A stretch of 64,000 bases of DNA from positions 192,672,501 to 192,736,500 of the forward strand of contig CM032229.1 in the NCBI GenBank assembly GCA_019009955.1, read 5' to 3'. Of the stretch, positions 44,560 through 57,550 are shown one piece after another; the first letter of the stretch is position 1; each line of letters begins with the position of its first letter. The position numbers and the translations under genes were made by a program. The DNA comes from Riptortus pedestris (lineage: Eukaryota > Arthropoda > Insecta > Hemiptera > Alydidae). A model generated the notes under the pieces. That model ran no database searches. It saw nothing but the letters and a program-made list of their open reading frames with translations, and was not told the origin of the DNA.

Positions 44560-45655
44560 AGGGATCATCAGCCAAGGGTCCAACTACATGTTAGGCACCA
44601 ACCGAAACATTCAAAAAGCAATGCTCTGCTGTGTTAGTAGAGCTGGATGAGGAAAGGAAGGTTGCCTTGGAGATGTCCTGGACCGGATGTAGGACACACA
44701 TTCGCTTCGATGCCATCCTTCCCTGAGTCCAGATACGAGGTCCTTCCTTGAGTCCATTCCTCGTATCTGACACTTACCCCTGGACCTAAATCGTGTGTCA
44801 CGCACCCCAACCGGAGTCATTCCAGATAGATAGAGTGTCTTGTATTTGTTAAGATTGAGGTCCATGCCTAACTTAAGGAACTCACTCCTGGCTCGACTTA
44901 ACTGTGTTTGTAGGTCTTCGGGGGTGTCCGCAAGGAGGACGATGTCATCATCATACTCTCATCACCTGTGCCCAGCGCCTCAATTATATGGCTTATAACA
45001 ATTATAAACAGCATTCCACTCATTGGGCCACCTTGCTTGATGTCTCTTAATTCCGGATATGGGACTTTGGGGAGGAAGATAGTTCTTGATTTCTTCCAAG
45101 AAGCGGGGACCCTCCAATGCTTAAGATATTATATATGTGACATAGTACCTTGCATTCCGAGTCAACCCGCCTTCAGATCCTGTAGACGATCACGTGGAGC
45201 GGAGTATTCAAATCTTAGTAGGCGGTCCTTAACTTCTTCCGGAGTAAGTGTCGTCATGGCAACCGCCACCTCTGTGACTCTGACTCCGCTCATTACTCTT
45301 GAGAGTCCCGATCTCCAACCTCTTCCCCAACCAGGCGCCAGGAGAGTTCGTCGTTAATGAGGTCACACATTGCTTTTCTTCTATTTATTTTGTAGATTCT
45401 CTTAATGGCCTTTGGTTCTGAGGGATCTATGGCCTGCCGGTCATATCCTGTTCTATTCTTACTATCTTTTATCTTAAACATCTGGCGGACCGTCCGGGTG
45501 ATCTCCTCCATGATCCCCTCAAACTCCCCCCACTTTTCTTGAGTAGTGTTACTTGCCTGGACCTCCCGTAGTCTTGCAATAAATGGCCTCAGCGGCTGTT
45601 CTTCCTGGTCGAAACACTCTATTTCCGCTGGGCCATTTCCTTGCCCTTACTTACT
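44560..45655 (-). mobile_element. LINE RT fragment, second type, degraded
   Basis: Minus strand, reading from 45655. Order: ECFDQEEQPLRPFIARLREV, then DPSEPKAIKRIYKINRRKAM (the N-terminal RT region), a decayed middle, IKQGGPMSGMLF (motif B-like) and YDDDIVLLADTPEDLQ (motif C). It continues LGMDLNLNKYKTLYLSG. Several frames are needed and stops occur. The motifs resemble site-specific early-branching LINE clades (R2/NeSL type), but the clade assignment is tentative. It is a different lineage from the RNase H-bearing LINE at 34 kb. Confidence 0.72.
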
Positions 45656-45701
45656 TGGGTTTGCTGAAGGCTGAAAAATGCAAATATCTCGGTTAATATT
45701 C

Positions 45702-45705
<4 letters not shown>
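45656..45705 (+). mobile_element. HINE core scrap at the edge of a GA array
   Basis: GGTTTGCTGAAGGCTGAAAA then AAATATCTCGGTTAATATTC and AAGATAGAGA, which runs into GA repeats. Confidence 0.7.
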
Positions 45706-45765
<60 letters not shown>

Positions 45766-45934
45766 TGGGAGGGAGGGAGGAGCGGCGAGAGAGAGAGAGA
45801 GAGAGAGAGGGAAGAGAGAAGGAGAGAGAGAGGGGGGAGAGAGGGAGGGAGATGGGGAGAGAGAGAGAGAGGGGGGGGGAGAGAGAGAGTGAGATAGAGA
45901 GAGAGAGAGGGGGGGAGAGAGGTAGGGAGATGGG

Positions 45935-45970
<36 letters not shown>

Positions 45971-46119
45971 GTGAGAGAGAGAGGCTAGATAAGGAGAGAG
46001 AGTGTGGGGGTGAGATGGCGGTAGATGGGGGGAGAGAGAGAGGGGGGGGAGAGAGAGAGGGAGAGAGAGAGAGTGAGAGAGAGAGGAGAGAGAAGGAGAG
46101 AGAGAGAGGGGGGGAGATG

Positions 46120-46195
<76 letters not shown>
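45706..46195. repeat. Long (GA)n / GGGGA array
   Basis: About 490 bp of GA with G-run interruptions, continuous with HINE AAGATAGAGA at the left. Confidence 0.97.
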
Positions 46196-46197
<2 letters not shown>

Positions 46198-46820
46198 GGA
46201 GTTGAGAGAGAGAGAACGGAGGGGCAAGTGAGTACGAATGAGGAGGTAAATAGAGAAGACGAAAAAGAGAGTGACAGAGGGAAGGTGGAGAGAGAGAAGA
46301 GTCCTCCTCCCTAACCCTCCCTCTCTCACCCCCTCTCCTCCCCTCTCTCTCTCCCTGTTCCTGTTGCAGGAGTGTTCTATAAAAAGATGAGAGAGGGGAT
46401 TTATCTGGTTCGGCAGAGCCATAATTAAATAAAGACGATGCTTCAGAAAATCTGTTTTTTTCTTTTCCCGAGGATTGCAAAGTTTTAAAAGAACTTAAAA
46501 GTCTGACTGGCCTGGGGGATCATTTAATTTGTGCCAAACCTCTGAGCAATTCTTGTTTGTAAGTTTATCAACTCAAATACAACCGCTCAACGTTCCCCTT
46601 CCAGGGCGAATTTGCAAATCTCATTTAAGCTACATTATTGTGGAAATTGTAAATTATTTCAAGAAGGGCATTAGTTGCCTTTCATATTCTCCATAAAACT
46701 GGAGAAGCAGCGGACAACTTACGCTTGCTAATGGGGCATTGTAGTAGTGGAAACAATTAAATAACAAAAATTGAAACTCTATTGCAAACTGAGAATTATT
46801 GTAGCAAGGAGACATTAATT
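46196..46820. other. Unassigned sequence
   Basis: A pyrimidine-rich stretch (46308-46360) mirrors the GA array. The rest is unique. Confidence 0.4.
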
Positions 46821-47675
<855 letters not shown>

Positions 47676-48087
47676 AAACTCATCATTATTATTTAGTATG
47701 AACATACACAGCTGGAGCTCGAAACATTTGTACTTTTATTAAAAATTTTGTTAGGTATCGTCCTTTATAGGAAATGTTAGTTGCGAAATAAGCATTTATG
47801 GTTTGTAAAAGTCCTAAGAAAAATGGTGGTCTTTCTAAGCAGAGAGAGAGGATATTTGCATTTATATTCTAGTTGGAGATCAAAGGAAGTTGTAAAAAAA
47901 GCCGCCGGCATTCCACAGCAAGCCTGGATACTGGCCTGTCCCCTTCAGGAATCCCCCCCCCTTACACTGAATTTCATCCTGTTTTAGAGTCCAGAGCACA
48001 AATATAAAGTGAGTGTCTAGTGTCTCTGCACCTCCATGTAGATCAAGCTATAGAAATAAATGGGACGAAAAATGGGCAAACGTAGCA
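47676..48087. other. Unassigned sequence
   Basis: No feature recognised. Confidence 0.35.
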
Positions 48088-48798
48088 TTAATGAAATATA
48101 TCTGAAAATAACATATTATTTTTATAGAAAACTGTTTACTATTGACAGTGCTGTCTTTGTAATGAGTCAGAATAATTATTATCTCAATTACTACAATTTT
48201 AGTAATCCAAGAACAAAGAAGGAGGGGGGGGGGCAATAGAACTTATTTGCATATATATCTCTAAAAGTATAAGTTCAATATTCCGTATTTAACCTTGTAA
48301 TGAAGTGGTTCATGATATAGATAACAGCTTATTTGTTAATATGAGATGAGTAGAAGTGGGGGTTTACTGAAGGCTGAAAACCGAAAAATGCAAATATCTC
48401 GGTTAATATTCAAGATAGAGAATAAATGTATATAACAATATTTATAGTAAATTTAATTTTCTATAATATTGCTTCTTTACAATGTTTTGATCCGACGTAT
48501 AGTAACGGAGGTATTGCGAATTTTTGGAATTCCCCTCCCCTCTAACCCCCCCCCCCTCACCCGATTTCAGCCGTTAACGGACTTGATCTTTCGTTTTACA
48601 TAAAACGACTAAATGTCGAGTTTGGTAAAGATTAATTAATAATTTCGACCGCTAGACCAGTAACAGACAAATATATATATCAATGGTCCATCATTTTCGC
48701 CATCTCCTAGGTTGGATCGATGGACATTTGAAGAGAAATTTTAAAACCCTGTAATGAGTACCACCTCAATACATGATTTCCCTCGAGGGAAATCTGCT
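48088..48798 (-). mobile_element. HINE copy lacking the 3' tip
   Basis: Core from GAAATATATCTGAAAATAAC through AAATATCTCGGTTAATATTC to CGACCGCTAGACCAGTAACAG, a short TA tract, then a minus 5' block to TTTCCCTCGAGGGAAATCTG. The palindrome has mutated to CTCGAG at its centre. Confidence 0.8.
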
Positions 48799-49074
48799 GG
48801 CTTTTTGCACAAATTTAAGCAAACATACACAAATGCATGCAAATGTGACAATGAGACTGAACAGACATCTTAAGTATATAACTGTACAGTACTTGACGGA
48901 GCAAGAACAAAACTCATCAACTATATTACCCTACAAGAAGTCCATCCATAAATGTTATTAAAAATAACAAAAACTCAATGCTGGAGAAGCTCAGAAAACT
49001 CTGAAGTAGTTATATTTTCTCAAATCGATCCGACAATCATTGTGTGTGGTATATAATATACATGGATACATGGG
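48799..49074. other. Unassigned sequence
   Basis: No feature recognised. Confidence 0.35.
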
Positions 49075-49706
49075 AAAAGTCCGTCACGCAGGGGCTGCGT
49101 AAACTAAGCAGATTTCACACTTCAAGTTTTACAATAGAGAAATCTGCCTACTGGTGACACAACACTACCGTGAATATTATTTCATCAAATACAAATGACA
49201 TTGTGAAATATTTCAATCAATTTATATTTTAATAGCTTACACAACGAAAAGCGTCTGAATTGCAAACAAACAGCCAACCACTCAGAGCTGAATAGATAAA
49301 TAGATATATTCTTGACCGGAAAGAAAACAATTACTCAAATCTATCAGAATAAAATATATTAATTTAATTGAAATTTCTTTACTATTTATAGGACTGTAAT
49401 TTATAAAGGACCGGGATAATTTTTGTTTCAATCACACTCATTCTATTTATCCTTAAAAAAAACCCGGGAAGGTGGGGGGTATCACAATGTATTTTCATGA
49501 ATCTTATATAGAAAAGATTTATTGAACACAATATTTGGTATTTCAGCTTGAAATAAGACGGTTCGTGAAGTATATGGCTTATTGTTGACGTGCAATGAAA
49601 AATAAGGGGGATTTACTGAAGACTAAAAATTAATGAATGCATATATCTCCATTAATATTTAACATAGAAAAGCTATAAACTGTGTGTGTGTGCGTGTGTG
49701 TGTGTT
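49075..49706 (-). mobile_element. HINE copy, 3' tip and core
   Basis: AAAAGTCCGTCACGCAGGGG at 49075, then the 3' half and core to AATATTTAACATAGAAAAGC, ending in a GT tract (49681-49706). Confidence 0.77.
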
Positions 49707-50177
49707 TCTGATGCCGCTCTAGCGGTCGCAATTTTGGTTATTCGTTACCAAACTTGGTATTTAATCGTTTCATGTTAAAAGAAAGATCGAGTTCGTTAAT
49801 TAATGGCCGAAATCCCACCAATGGGAGAAGGGGTGAATTTCGAAAATGCTTAGTATCTCCGTTATAAGGCGTCAGATCGAAAAATTGAATAGAATCAATC
49901 TTATTGCAAATGTAGTCTTGTATACATGTTGTTATGTATGTACTTTCACTATCTTCATTATTAACCTAGATATTTGCATTTTATTGTTTTTGGCTTTCAG
50001 TAAGCCTCCCTCGTGCTCATGTCATAAAAACAATAAGCTATTATATTACGAAGCACATTATTTGAAACATAAATATCAAATATTGTTCTTATTGGACTTT
50101 TAACTTTTGAGGTAAATGCATATTGATGCGGGAAATCTGCTTATTTTACGCCGCCCCTGCGTGACGGTCTTTTTTTT
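49707..50177 (+). mobile_element. HINE core and 3' end, internally deleted
   Basis: GCCGCTCTAGCGGTCGCAAT core start in plus orientation. The 3' end is GGGAAATCTGCTTATTTTAC with hairpin and GACGGTCTTTTTT. It faces the previous copy, so the two cores are head to head across the GT tract. Confidence 0.8.
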
Positions 50178-50772
50178 ACCAGAATCATCATTCATGAGTT
50201 ACGTGCAATGATTTATTATTAACCACTAACCTGAAACATTACTAATAATAAAAGAGTCCTCATAATTAGGAATTCACGGCAAAAAAGGTTTTATCCGGAA
50301 TTGGGTTAGAATGAGTATGACTAAGAAGGTTGAACGTGTTGACATGATTCTAGGGGATGTAGGGGTTGAATCTAGGGGATGAGAACAGGCGGCAGTTGTT
50401 CCTTTGATGACGTGACGGGAATCACACCTTCCTATTCCTTGTCCAAATATATATTTATTGCCCCCCGACCCAGAAAACTATTGAGGTCACACAACCACAA
50501 TTGAGGCTCCACTATAGGATCATCGAAATACAATTGCCTCGTTATTTATAATCCTTCATTCTATGTCAATTTGGAGACCAGAAATGAGCCCTGTAGCATA
50601 TTATACACGGACATTATGAACTATGGATGAAAACAAATATTCTAGATTTCAGCAAACATTGCTCGCATTCTTCTGGAGTGATATCAATGAATAATATGGA
50701 CATTTTACCAGTGCCCGTCATCCATTTTGTAATTAATCTGAGATTGCATTACATGTACACAGTCACAAACGA
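50178..50772. other. Unassigned sequence
   Basis: No repeat family or ORF recognised. Confidence 0.4.
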
Positions 50773-51023
50773 CCATATATTTTAATTAATTATTATTATT
50801 TATTAACGTCCATTTTTTGCAACTAAGGCTGATTGGGACGGGTTATCTACAGGTTACCACCCTTTTCTAGCCAGGGTGGGATTTAGGAAGTTATTTAATG
50901 AATTCCGTCACTAAATAATTTCCTTTGCCCAGGCAAGAATCGAAATTGCCACTCTAGGTTTACCATGTGAGAGTAAAGCCAACGCTTTAACTCACACTGC
51001 TAACCTGAGCCCCATATATTTTA
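50773..51023 (-). mobile_element. tRNA-derived SINE, copy 2, with target-site duplication
   Basis: Minus strand: GGCTCAGGTTAGCAGTGTG head, B box TTTCGATTCTTG, a body with CTGGCTAGAAAAGGGTGG, and a (TAA)n tail. The element is flanked by an exact 12-bp repeat CCATATATTTTA (50773-50784 and 51012-51023), the signature of LINE-driven insertion. Confidence 0.9.
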
Positions 51024-51125
51024 TATTTCGTGCCAGCACAAAGCACAGTAAGATTATTATTTATGAGTAACAAAATTTAGTGTTTTATCCAATTTTAAAG
51101 TTAACAATTTTCCATCATTTACGAG

Positions 51126-51815
51126 TTGAATAACGAATGTGGTACCGTCCTAAAGAGTAGATTTACCAAGTCGGTGAACGAAGTCTTTGCACGTCACAAG
51201 TTAGCGACTAGGTGGCAACAATCTGGCGAATCAGTTACAAAATATTTAGAAGCGTTAAAGCTACTTAGCAAAGACTGCAATTTCAAAGCCGTTACGGCCG
51301 AGACTAACCGTAATGATTGCATAAGAGATGCTTTCATTGCCGGTCTCCGTGAGTCCAACATACGCCAAAGATTATTAGAGGGTCCTAACCTTAGCCTTGA
51401 TGAAGCCTCGAGACAATCAAAGGCCCTAGAGTCGGCAATAGAACAGTCCCTTCAGAACCAAGAACAGTCGGTCAAAGCAATCCTGTCCCAGAGGGCGGGG
51501 CCCATCAGCTCGTCTAATTCCTCTGTACGTTCATCCAAGCCTTCCCTACACTCGTCTAGGTCCTCTTTTCAGTCATCAGGGGGCAGCTCCGGGAAGGTTG
51601 CAGCAGCTGCTAGGAGGAAGTGCCACTTCTGCAGGTACGACTACCACCGGAGGACCTCTTGCCCTGCCAGTGAACTGATCTGTAAGGCCGTAAGGCCTGT
51701 AACAAGATTGGCCACTTCGCCAAATTTGTTCGTAACTCTCGAAGGAATTTTGTCAAGAGCTGTCCTAAGATTTGCCATTCTTGCCTCAGGAAAACTATTA
51801 TTCCAGTTAAAATAA
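51126..51815 (+). pseudogene. gag: Gypsy-2 gag, partial
   Basis: Encodes the structural protein of the retroelement particle. Visible are the retrotransposon gag core (RHKLATRWQQSGESVTKYLE, LRESNIRQRLLEG), a Ser-rich linker, and a first zinc knuckle (CHFCRYDYHRRTSC). A second knuckle begins CKAC. There an 8-bp tandem duplication (GTAAGGCC twice, about 51682-51697) shifts the frame, so the residues after about 190 are not real. In the second knuckle the last Cys is replaced (KFV). Confidence 0.82.
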
Positions 51816-52108
51816 ACGGAATAAAAGCCCGGGCACTTATAGATACAGGGAGTTCACTTAGCTTCATTTCAGAACAGAAAGCTAGGCAGTTGAAAGCTCC
51901 TATCTTACCAACTCATTTAACGGTATCCATGGCGTCTACTACTCTGAATTCCACAATTAACAAGGCTTGCAGAGTAGATTTGAAGATAGAAGATCATTTC
52001 TACCCCGGAGTAACACTCAATATTCTCTCTGATCTTTGTGCAGACGCCATCCTAGGGCACGATGTTCTAAGTAGTCATTCGTCTATGGAAATTAAATTTG
52101 GGGGATAG
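51690..52108 (+). pseudogene. Gypsy-2 aspartic protease
   Basis: Retropepsin that would cut the polyprotein. The active site is ALIDTGSSLSFIS (about 51833-51871) and the C-terminal ILGHDVLSSHS motif lies near 52050. The frame ends at 52108 after a run of five G (52099-52103). RT continues in another frame. Confidence 0.83.
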
Positions 52109-52790
52109 CGGGACCCTCTCAATATCTGTGGACATACCAGATGTGAAGCCTATCGCGATTAAGTCTCAACATCACTCTGCCTCCGATGCCAAGTTTATCG
52201 AACTAGAAGTGCAAAAACTATTGAAAGACGGCGTAATTGAGGAATTTTTATCCCCTTGGAGAGCTGAGGTTCTCGTTACGCAGACAGACAATCACAAACG
52301 GTGCATGGTTATCGATTATTCTCAGACTGTTAACAGATATACACAACTTGATTGCTTGTGGCAGTTCCGGGGCATTCCATTTGGCCCACGAAATGCAGTT
52401 GCTTGCTTTCAACGGACGATCCATAACATTATTACTCGAGAAGGACTTACGGGAGTCTATGCATTTGCATATTTGGACGACATAACGGTATGTGGAAAGG
52501 ATCAAGCGGAACATGACGCAAAAATGAGGAAATGTTTGAAAGCTGTGGATAAATATGGTCTTACAATGAATGAACAAAAATGTGTTTTCCCTGTCCGTTC
52601 AATAAAATTACTCGGCTTTGTCGTAAGCAATACAACAATACGCCCTGATCCGGAGCGTCTCCAACCCTTACGTGAGCTACCCCTACCTACGAATACAGCC
52701 ACCTTGAAGAGAGCAATGAGAATGTTTGCACACTTTTCTAATTTCATCCCTCAGTTTTCTCAGAAAATTAACGTTTTTCCTAAAACCACG
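52098..52790 (+). pseudogene. Gypsy-2 reverse transcriptase with deletion of motif A
   Basis: It reads from KSQHHSASDAKFIELEVQKL through LSPWRAEVLVTQ. After VNRYTQLD it jumps to LWQFRGIPFGPRN. About 45-50 residues normally between these, including motif A with the first catalytic Asp, are missing. Motif C, FAYLDDITVC, is present. At 52772-52776 a run of five T shifts the frame before the connection region. Confidence 0.86.
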
Positions 52791-53670
52791 TCCCTTTCCT
52801 ATGACAAATCGAGCATTTCAGACTTTTGAAATACAAATATCAGACATAGAAAACGCTTTAGTCAGTGCTATTGAGGAAGAAGCCGTCTTTACAGTTGAAA
52901 CAGATGCTTCTGAACATGCGATAGGAGCTACACTTTCGCAGAACGGTCGACCTGTAGCATTCCTCTCCCGAACTGTAACCATTCCGAACGACGACTATCA
53001 GCGCTGCAGGACAACTGCATACCACCCGCAAGCTAATGGATGTGTGGAGTGTGTGGAGTGTGTGTGTGTGTGGCATCGCACGCTGAAAACAGCTCTCACA
53101 GCCCAGCTCAACAGCAACAATTGGACATCTCTTCTGCCCATGGTACTCCTGGGACTACGTGCAGCAGTCCGCGATGACAGCATCACCAGCGCCGCTGAGA
53201 TGATTTATGGTCAACCCTTTCGACTGCCTGTGTCCAGCGACTTGAGAACAGTTGGAGCTTCTGAGACCTGCACCCCATCGCAAATCCACTGCAAGGACTT
53301 TTGTCTACAATGACCTTAAGACAGCCTCTCACGTTTTCCTGAGGGATGACACAGTACAGCGTCCATTCACACCACCGTATACTGGGCCTTACAAGGTTCT
53401 AAGGAGATGTTCCCCAACCTACGACATCTACTTGCCTACATGGCCCAGAACCGTAATAATTGACAGGCTGGAACCAGCTTTCCTGCTCCACAGGAACAGG
53501 ACTCCAGTTCCAGTCAGTCACTACCTTCAGCAGCAATACCAGCACCAGCTAGACCTTCCAATGACTCCCCCAAGGAAGATGACCAGCCTCCACCATTCCA
53601 GGTGACCCAGCGAGGGCGTTTGGTTAAGCCTCCGGTTCGCTTCCTCGACGCAGTCATTGAGGGGAGGTGA
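52780..53670 (+). pseudogene. Gypsy-2 RNase H start fused to integrase end
   Basis: One open frame (to 53313) joins the RNase H start (VETDASEHAIGATLSQ) to the integrase end (RTTAYHPQANGCVE) at about 53010. The rest of RNase H, the integrase zinc-binding domain and both core Asp are deleted. A GTGTGGA/GT expansion at 53040-53072 inserts extra Cys-Val residues next to the catalytic Glu. The GPY/F region (YTGPYKVLRR) and the C-tail (RGRLVKPPVRFLDAV) follow in other frames, ending with TGA at 53668-53670. Confidence 0.85.
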
Positions 53671-53743
53671 TGTAGCGGCGAGGTACTCGCGAACTTGATG
53701 AGTAGCCTTGACAGTTAGTCTTTGAATTGCCATGTGTTCGAGA

Positions 53744-53799
<56 letters not shown>

Positions 53800-54025
53800 T
53801 TGCTATAGAAACGTCTCATAGCGAGGTTAAGAAGAACAGTTTAAGTACGACATTCGGGTTGTGTACCACGTTTTTGGTTATAATGCGTATTTATAAACTG
53901 GCAATCGGAGTCTGATGTGTAGCCGTGAATATTTTGTTAATAGGTTTATCATATTTTACTCTTGTGAATATATTTCACTAACTTCAACAGGCCTTGTCTT
54001 CTTTCGTCTCACAATACCTTTCACA
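53671..54025 (+). repeat. Gypsy-2 3' LTR
   Basis: Starts TGTAGCGGCGAGG directly after pol's TGA and a GAGGGGAGG polypurine tract. The likely end is TTTCACA near 54025, giving about 355 bp. It contains a (TA)n tract at 53745-53796. The end is inferred, as no second LTR is present. Confidence 0.68.
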
Positions 54026-54708
54026 AACTAAAGCAGGAAGCGGGAGAAAAGAGGAAGTCGTGGAAGGAGGAAGTAGTTGAGATGCGGATTGTAGGATGGC
54101 AGGGATAAATAGAGAATCCGAGATAAAGAAGGCGAAAGCTGTTCCAATAAAGGCTAAGTAAGAGCCCGAGATGGATTGTCTCATAAACCCACGGGGGGAA
54201 CTTATTCGAGGAGAATCTCCAAGCTCTTTTATAAAGTGGTCAAGGCAACTTCGGCTCAGGGCACCTTTATTAATGACGTCAGTAGTCAAATTCTTCTGAG
54301 AGAGAGCAAACAGTTGGCCAACTTGTAACTGGCCGCTCTCAGCAGATCTCCCTTGCGCCGAATACCGTATACAGTCTACAGACACATGTGGTCGAAAAGA
54401 TTCTTCAAATCTCTGTCTCCTGAATAGGATTGATGAGCATTTGAGGAAATGTTTCGAAAACCAAGTCATGAGTACGGCCTCAATAGCTGGTTTCTTTTAA
54501 TGGAAAAAATGGAGAGAAAGGGACCTCTCAGGATTGTAGATGACAGAGCTTACCCGGTCAACATCTTTATTGGAAGGTATAAATGAGACAGGATTGGAAA
54601 TAGGGTTGGAGGTGGACAGTTTATTATCGATGAGGCTGGTCATAAGGAGGGCTATATACTCGTATCTGACGTAATCACTCACTCTTATCCACCACTCCAT
54701 TATACTAA
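54026..54708. other. Mostly unassigned, one HINE 5' block
   Basis: About 54395-54510 is a minus HINE 5' block (GGATTGATGAGCATTTGAGG, TCATGAGTACGGCCTCAATAG). The 161-codon minus-strand frame at 53984-54469 covers LTR and HINE sequence and is not a gene. Confidence 0.45.
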
Positions 54709-54877
54709 CCTCCTTGCTACTAACCTCCATGCTACTAACCTCCATGCTACTAACCTCTATGCTACTAACCTCCATGCTACTAACCTCCATGCTACTAACC
54801 TCCATGCTACTTACCTCTATGCTACTAACCTCCATGCTACTAACCTCCATGCTACTTACCTCTATGCTACTAACCTT
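54709..54877. repeat. 15-bp minisatellite
   Basis: About eleven units of CTAACCTCCATGCTA with C/T and A/T variants. Because 15 is divisible by three it opens long frames on both strands, which I do not regard as coding. Confidence 0.95.
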
Positions 54878-55689
54878 CTTCACTCACGAACACCCTTCAT
54901 TATCTATAATCAGTAATGAGCTGTTCATTTCATCTGAAGCATGCTTCCAGGTGGTTTACCCTTCGAATCATCATCATTTGGAACGAATGACCAAATAACA
55001 CTTATATTTTAGCAAATTTTCCTTAACGCTCTTTTAGAAAAATTTTGTCACGCAGGGGCTTCGTAAACTAAGCAAAATTAAATTAAACGAGTAAATTTCC
55101 CTCGTGTTTTGTGATGAGGTAATTCATTTGATAATGAATAGTACCTTCTCACTGAGGGGTTATGCAAATGCTGGATTAATAAGGGCGGACTGTATAAATG
55201 TGGTTACATGTGATAGAACAAATACTTAAGTCTTTTGAGAATGTTGCTTAATAATACATATAATATACAAGGAATATACAGATTAAAGGTTACAATATTG
55301 AATGGTGATTTTGTAGAAATGTTGGGTTATTGTGTCTGGCTCCTTTTATTTCTGCTGGTTATTCATTCCCCTTTTTCTCCTTATTTCTCTCATTTCTCTC
55401 CATCCATATCTTCTGCCCTGCCACTCGCCTTGAATGCTAGTTAATTAGCCTTGGTTTTGAAGCATATTAGCAATGAAAAAAATACTTCTTTTATAAACGA
55501 GTATGCTCTCTTAAGAAAAGTAAACTGACTTCTCTCTCTTTTTTTTTTCTTCTAACTCACTTTGTTCTATGCTGACATCTGGTATATGCTCTTGGTAGTT
55601 CCCAGGACTGGCACATAGATGGCAGCACCATGCGGGGGCCTCTTGAAAGGTAGAGAACGTATGGTTTCATTCAAGATGGAACATGAAGA
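54878..55689. other. Mostly unassigned, one HINE 3' tip
   Basis: A diverged HINE 3' tip (TTTGTCACGCAGGGGCTTCG) lies at about 55044-55085 in minus orientation. The rest is unique. Confidence 0.4.
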
Positions 55690-56455
55690 TTAACAATAAA
55701 AAAATCTACATACTGGTAACACATAACCACCGTCAATATTAAATCTATAAATATATACGGTAAGATTTCATAATCTATCAGTCAATTTTAACTAACTCCC
55801 GACGGGAACCGTCTCAAATGTAAACAGGTCTGCCAAATGCCCACCGGAAAGAAAAACAATTACTGAAATATATTTGAATATAATGTATTAATTTTATTGA
55901 AAACCATGTACTATATATAGTAATTTATAATGAATCAGAATATTTTTTTATCCAACCAATCAAATTTTAGTAGTCCAAGAACTTAAGAGGGAGAGGAGGG
56001 GGGGGGGGTGTCTCGAGAACTTATTTTCCTGTCTCTCGTATAATAAAGGTCTCTTGAAAACAATATTTGGCATTGAAACTTCGGTGGTTTGTTATATAAC
56101 AGAGTACTGTATATGTAACACGAGTAGAAGTGTGGGTTTGCTGAAGGCCTAAAACTAAAGGAAAAATCCAAATATCTCGTTTAATATTCAAGATAGAGAA
56201 TACATCTGTGACAATATTTATAGCACATGTAATTTTCAATAAGATTGGTTCTATAAAATTTTTCTATCTGACGTAAAGTGAAGGAGATATTTCGAATTTT
56301 CGAAAATCCTCCCCTCTTAACCACCCCCTCCCACTGACCCGATTTCAACCGTTAACGAACTTGATCTTTCTTTTTACATAAAACGATTAAATATTGAGTT
56401 TGGTAACAATCAAACAAAAATTGCGACCTCTAGAGTGTTAGCTGACACACATATA
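55690..56455 (-). mobile_element. HINE copy interrupted by a Helitron
   Basis: 3' half (without the hairpin) and core to GACCTCTAGAGTGTTAGCTG and the first TA units. Its 5' block is on the other side of the Helitron, at 57588-57712. Confidence 0.83.
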
Positions 56456-57550
56456 TCTATATATATATAAAATTGTAACCTCTGTCTGTACATTGATTTT
56501 TTTTGCGAAATTTCACGATAACTTTTCGTTTCACATGTCATAGACACCATATCTGCATTTTGTTTCTTTCGTGTATGTTTGTTTGTTTGTTTGTTTGTTT
56601 GTTACCTTTTCACGCATAAACGGCTGAACCGAATTTTATGAAACTTGCTATGTATATTACTACTAACCCAACTTAGACTTTAGGCTATATTAATTTTCTC
56701 TGAGACGAACAGGAGTGGGGGTTATAAGGGAAGCCTGAAATTAAAAATAGCGATATTTCGTTTTCTATTGGTTTTTCGGTAAATATGCACATAACAAAAG
56801 TTGTTTATTTTGTTATTTAGAGTAACTTTTGTTATATACACTTTTGTCGTATACCGAAGTTTAAATGCGTTATACGCTAAAAATTATAGCGGGAGTCAAC
56901 AATATTATTTGCCAAAAAAGACTACACCGAACTAAATAAAACTCGGTATGTGTATTAGCAGTGAGGCCTTCATTATAATAAGCCATACCAACATTTCTAT
57001 GGACGGGCAGGAGTGGGGGTTATAAGGGAAGCCTGAAATTAAAAATAGCGATATTTCGTTTCCTATTGGTTTTTCCGCAAATATAAACATAACAAAAGTT
57101 GTTTTTGTGTTATTTGGAGTAACTTTTGTTATATACACTTTTGTCGTATACCTAAGTATAAATGAGTTTTACGTTAAAACTTTAGCGGGCACTAACGGCT
57201 GAACCGAACTTAACAAAACTCGGTATGTCAATTAGCATTAATTCTTCCATGATTATAAGTTATATTAAAATTTTTAGGTTCGAACGGGAGGAGGGTTATA
57301 AGGGAGGCCTGGAATAAAAATTCACTATATTTATATGTATAAGAGACGGGAAATATAAAAATATCGAAGACAGTGAAGCCTTATCGAACAAATAATTCTA
57401 TTATTTGCAAATCCACGCCAACGACGGGTATCAATCCTAAACACTGGGACGGGTAAATGTCAAAATATTGTGGAATGTAAAGCCTGCTGAAAAATACCAT
57501 CACCATTCAGCCTCAAATGAATTCCCGGGCGAAGCCGGGTATCTGAGCTA

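Larger units (their letters stand above)
51117..54025 (+). mobile_element. Gypsy-2: Ty3/Gypsy element with internal deletions
   Basis: Part of gag, protease, RT, RNase H start, integrase end and 3' LTR in order, but the 5' LTR and N-terminal gag are missing and two coding blocks are deleted. At least four frameshifts occur. It is a dead copy. Confidence 0.9.

Noticed and set aside
53984..54469. 161-codon minus-strand open frame
   Set aside because: Spans the Gypsy-2 LTR end and a HINE 5' block, so it cannot be a native gene.
54497..54998. Met-Leu-Leu-Thr-Ser repeat proteins
   Set aside because: Result of a 15-bp minisatellite; no start context or domain.
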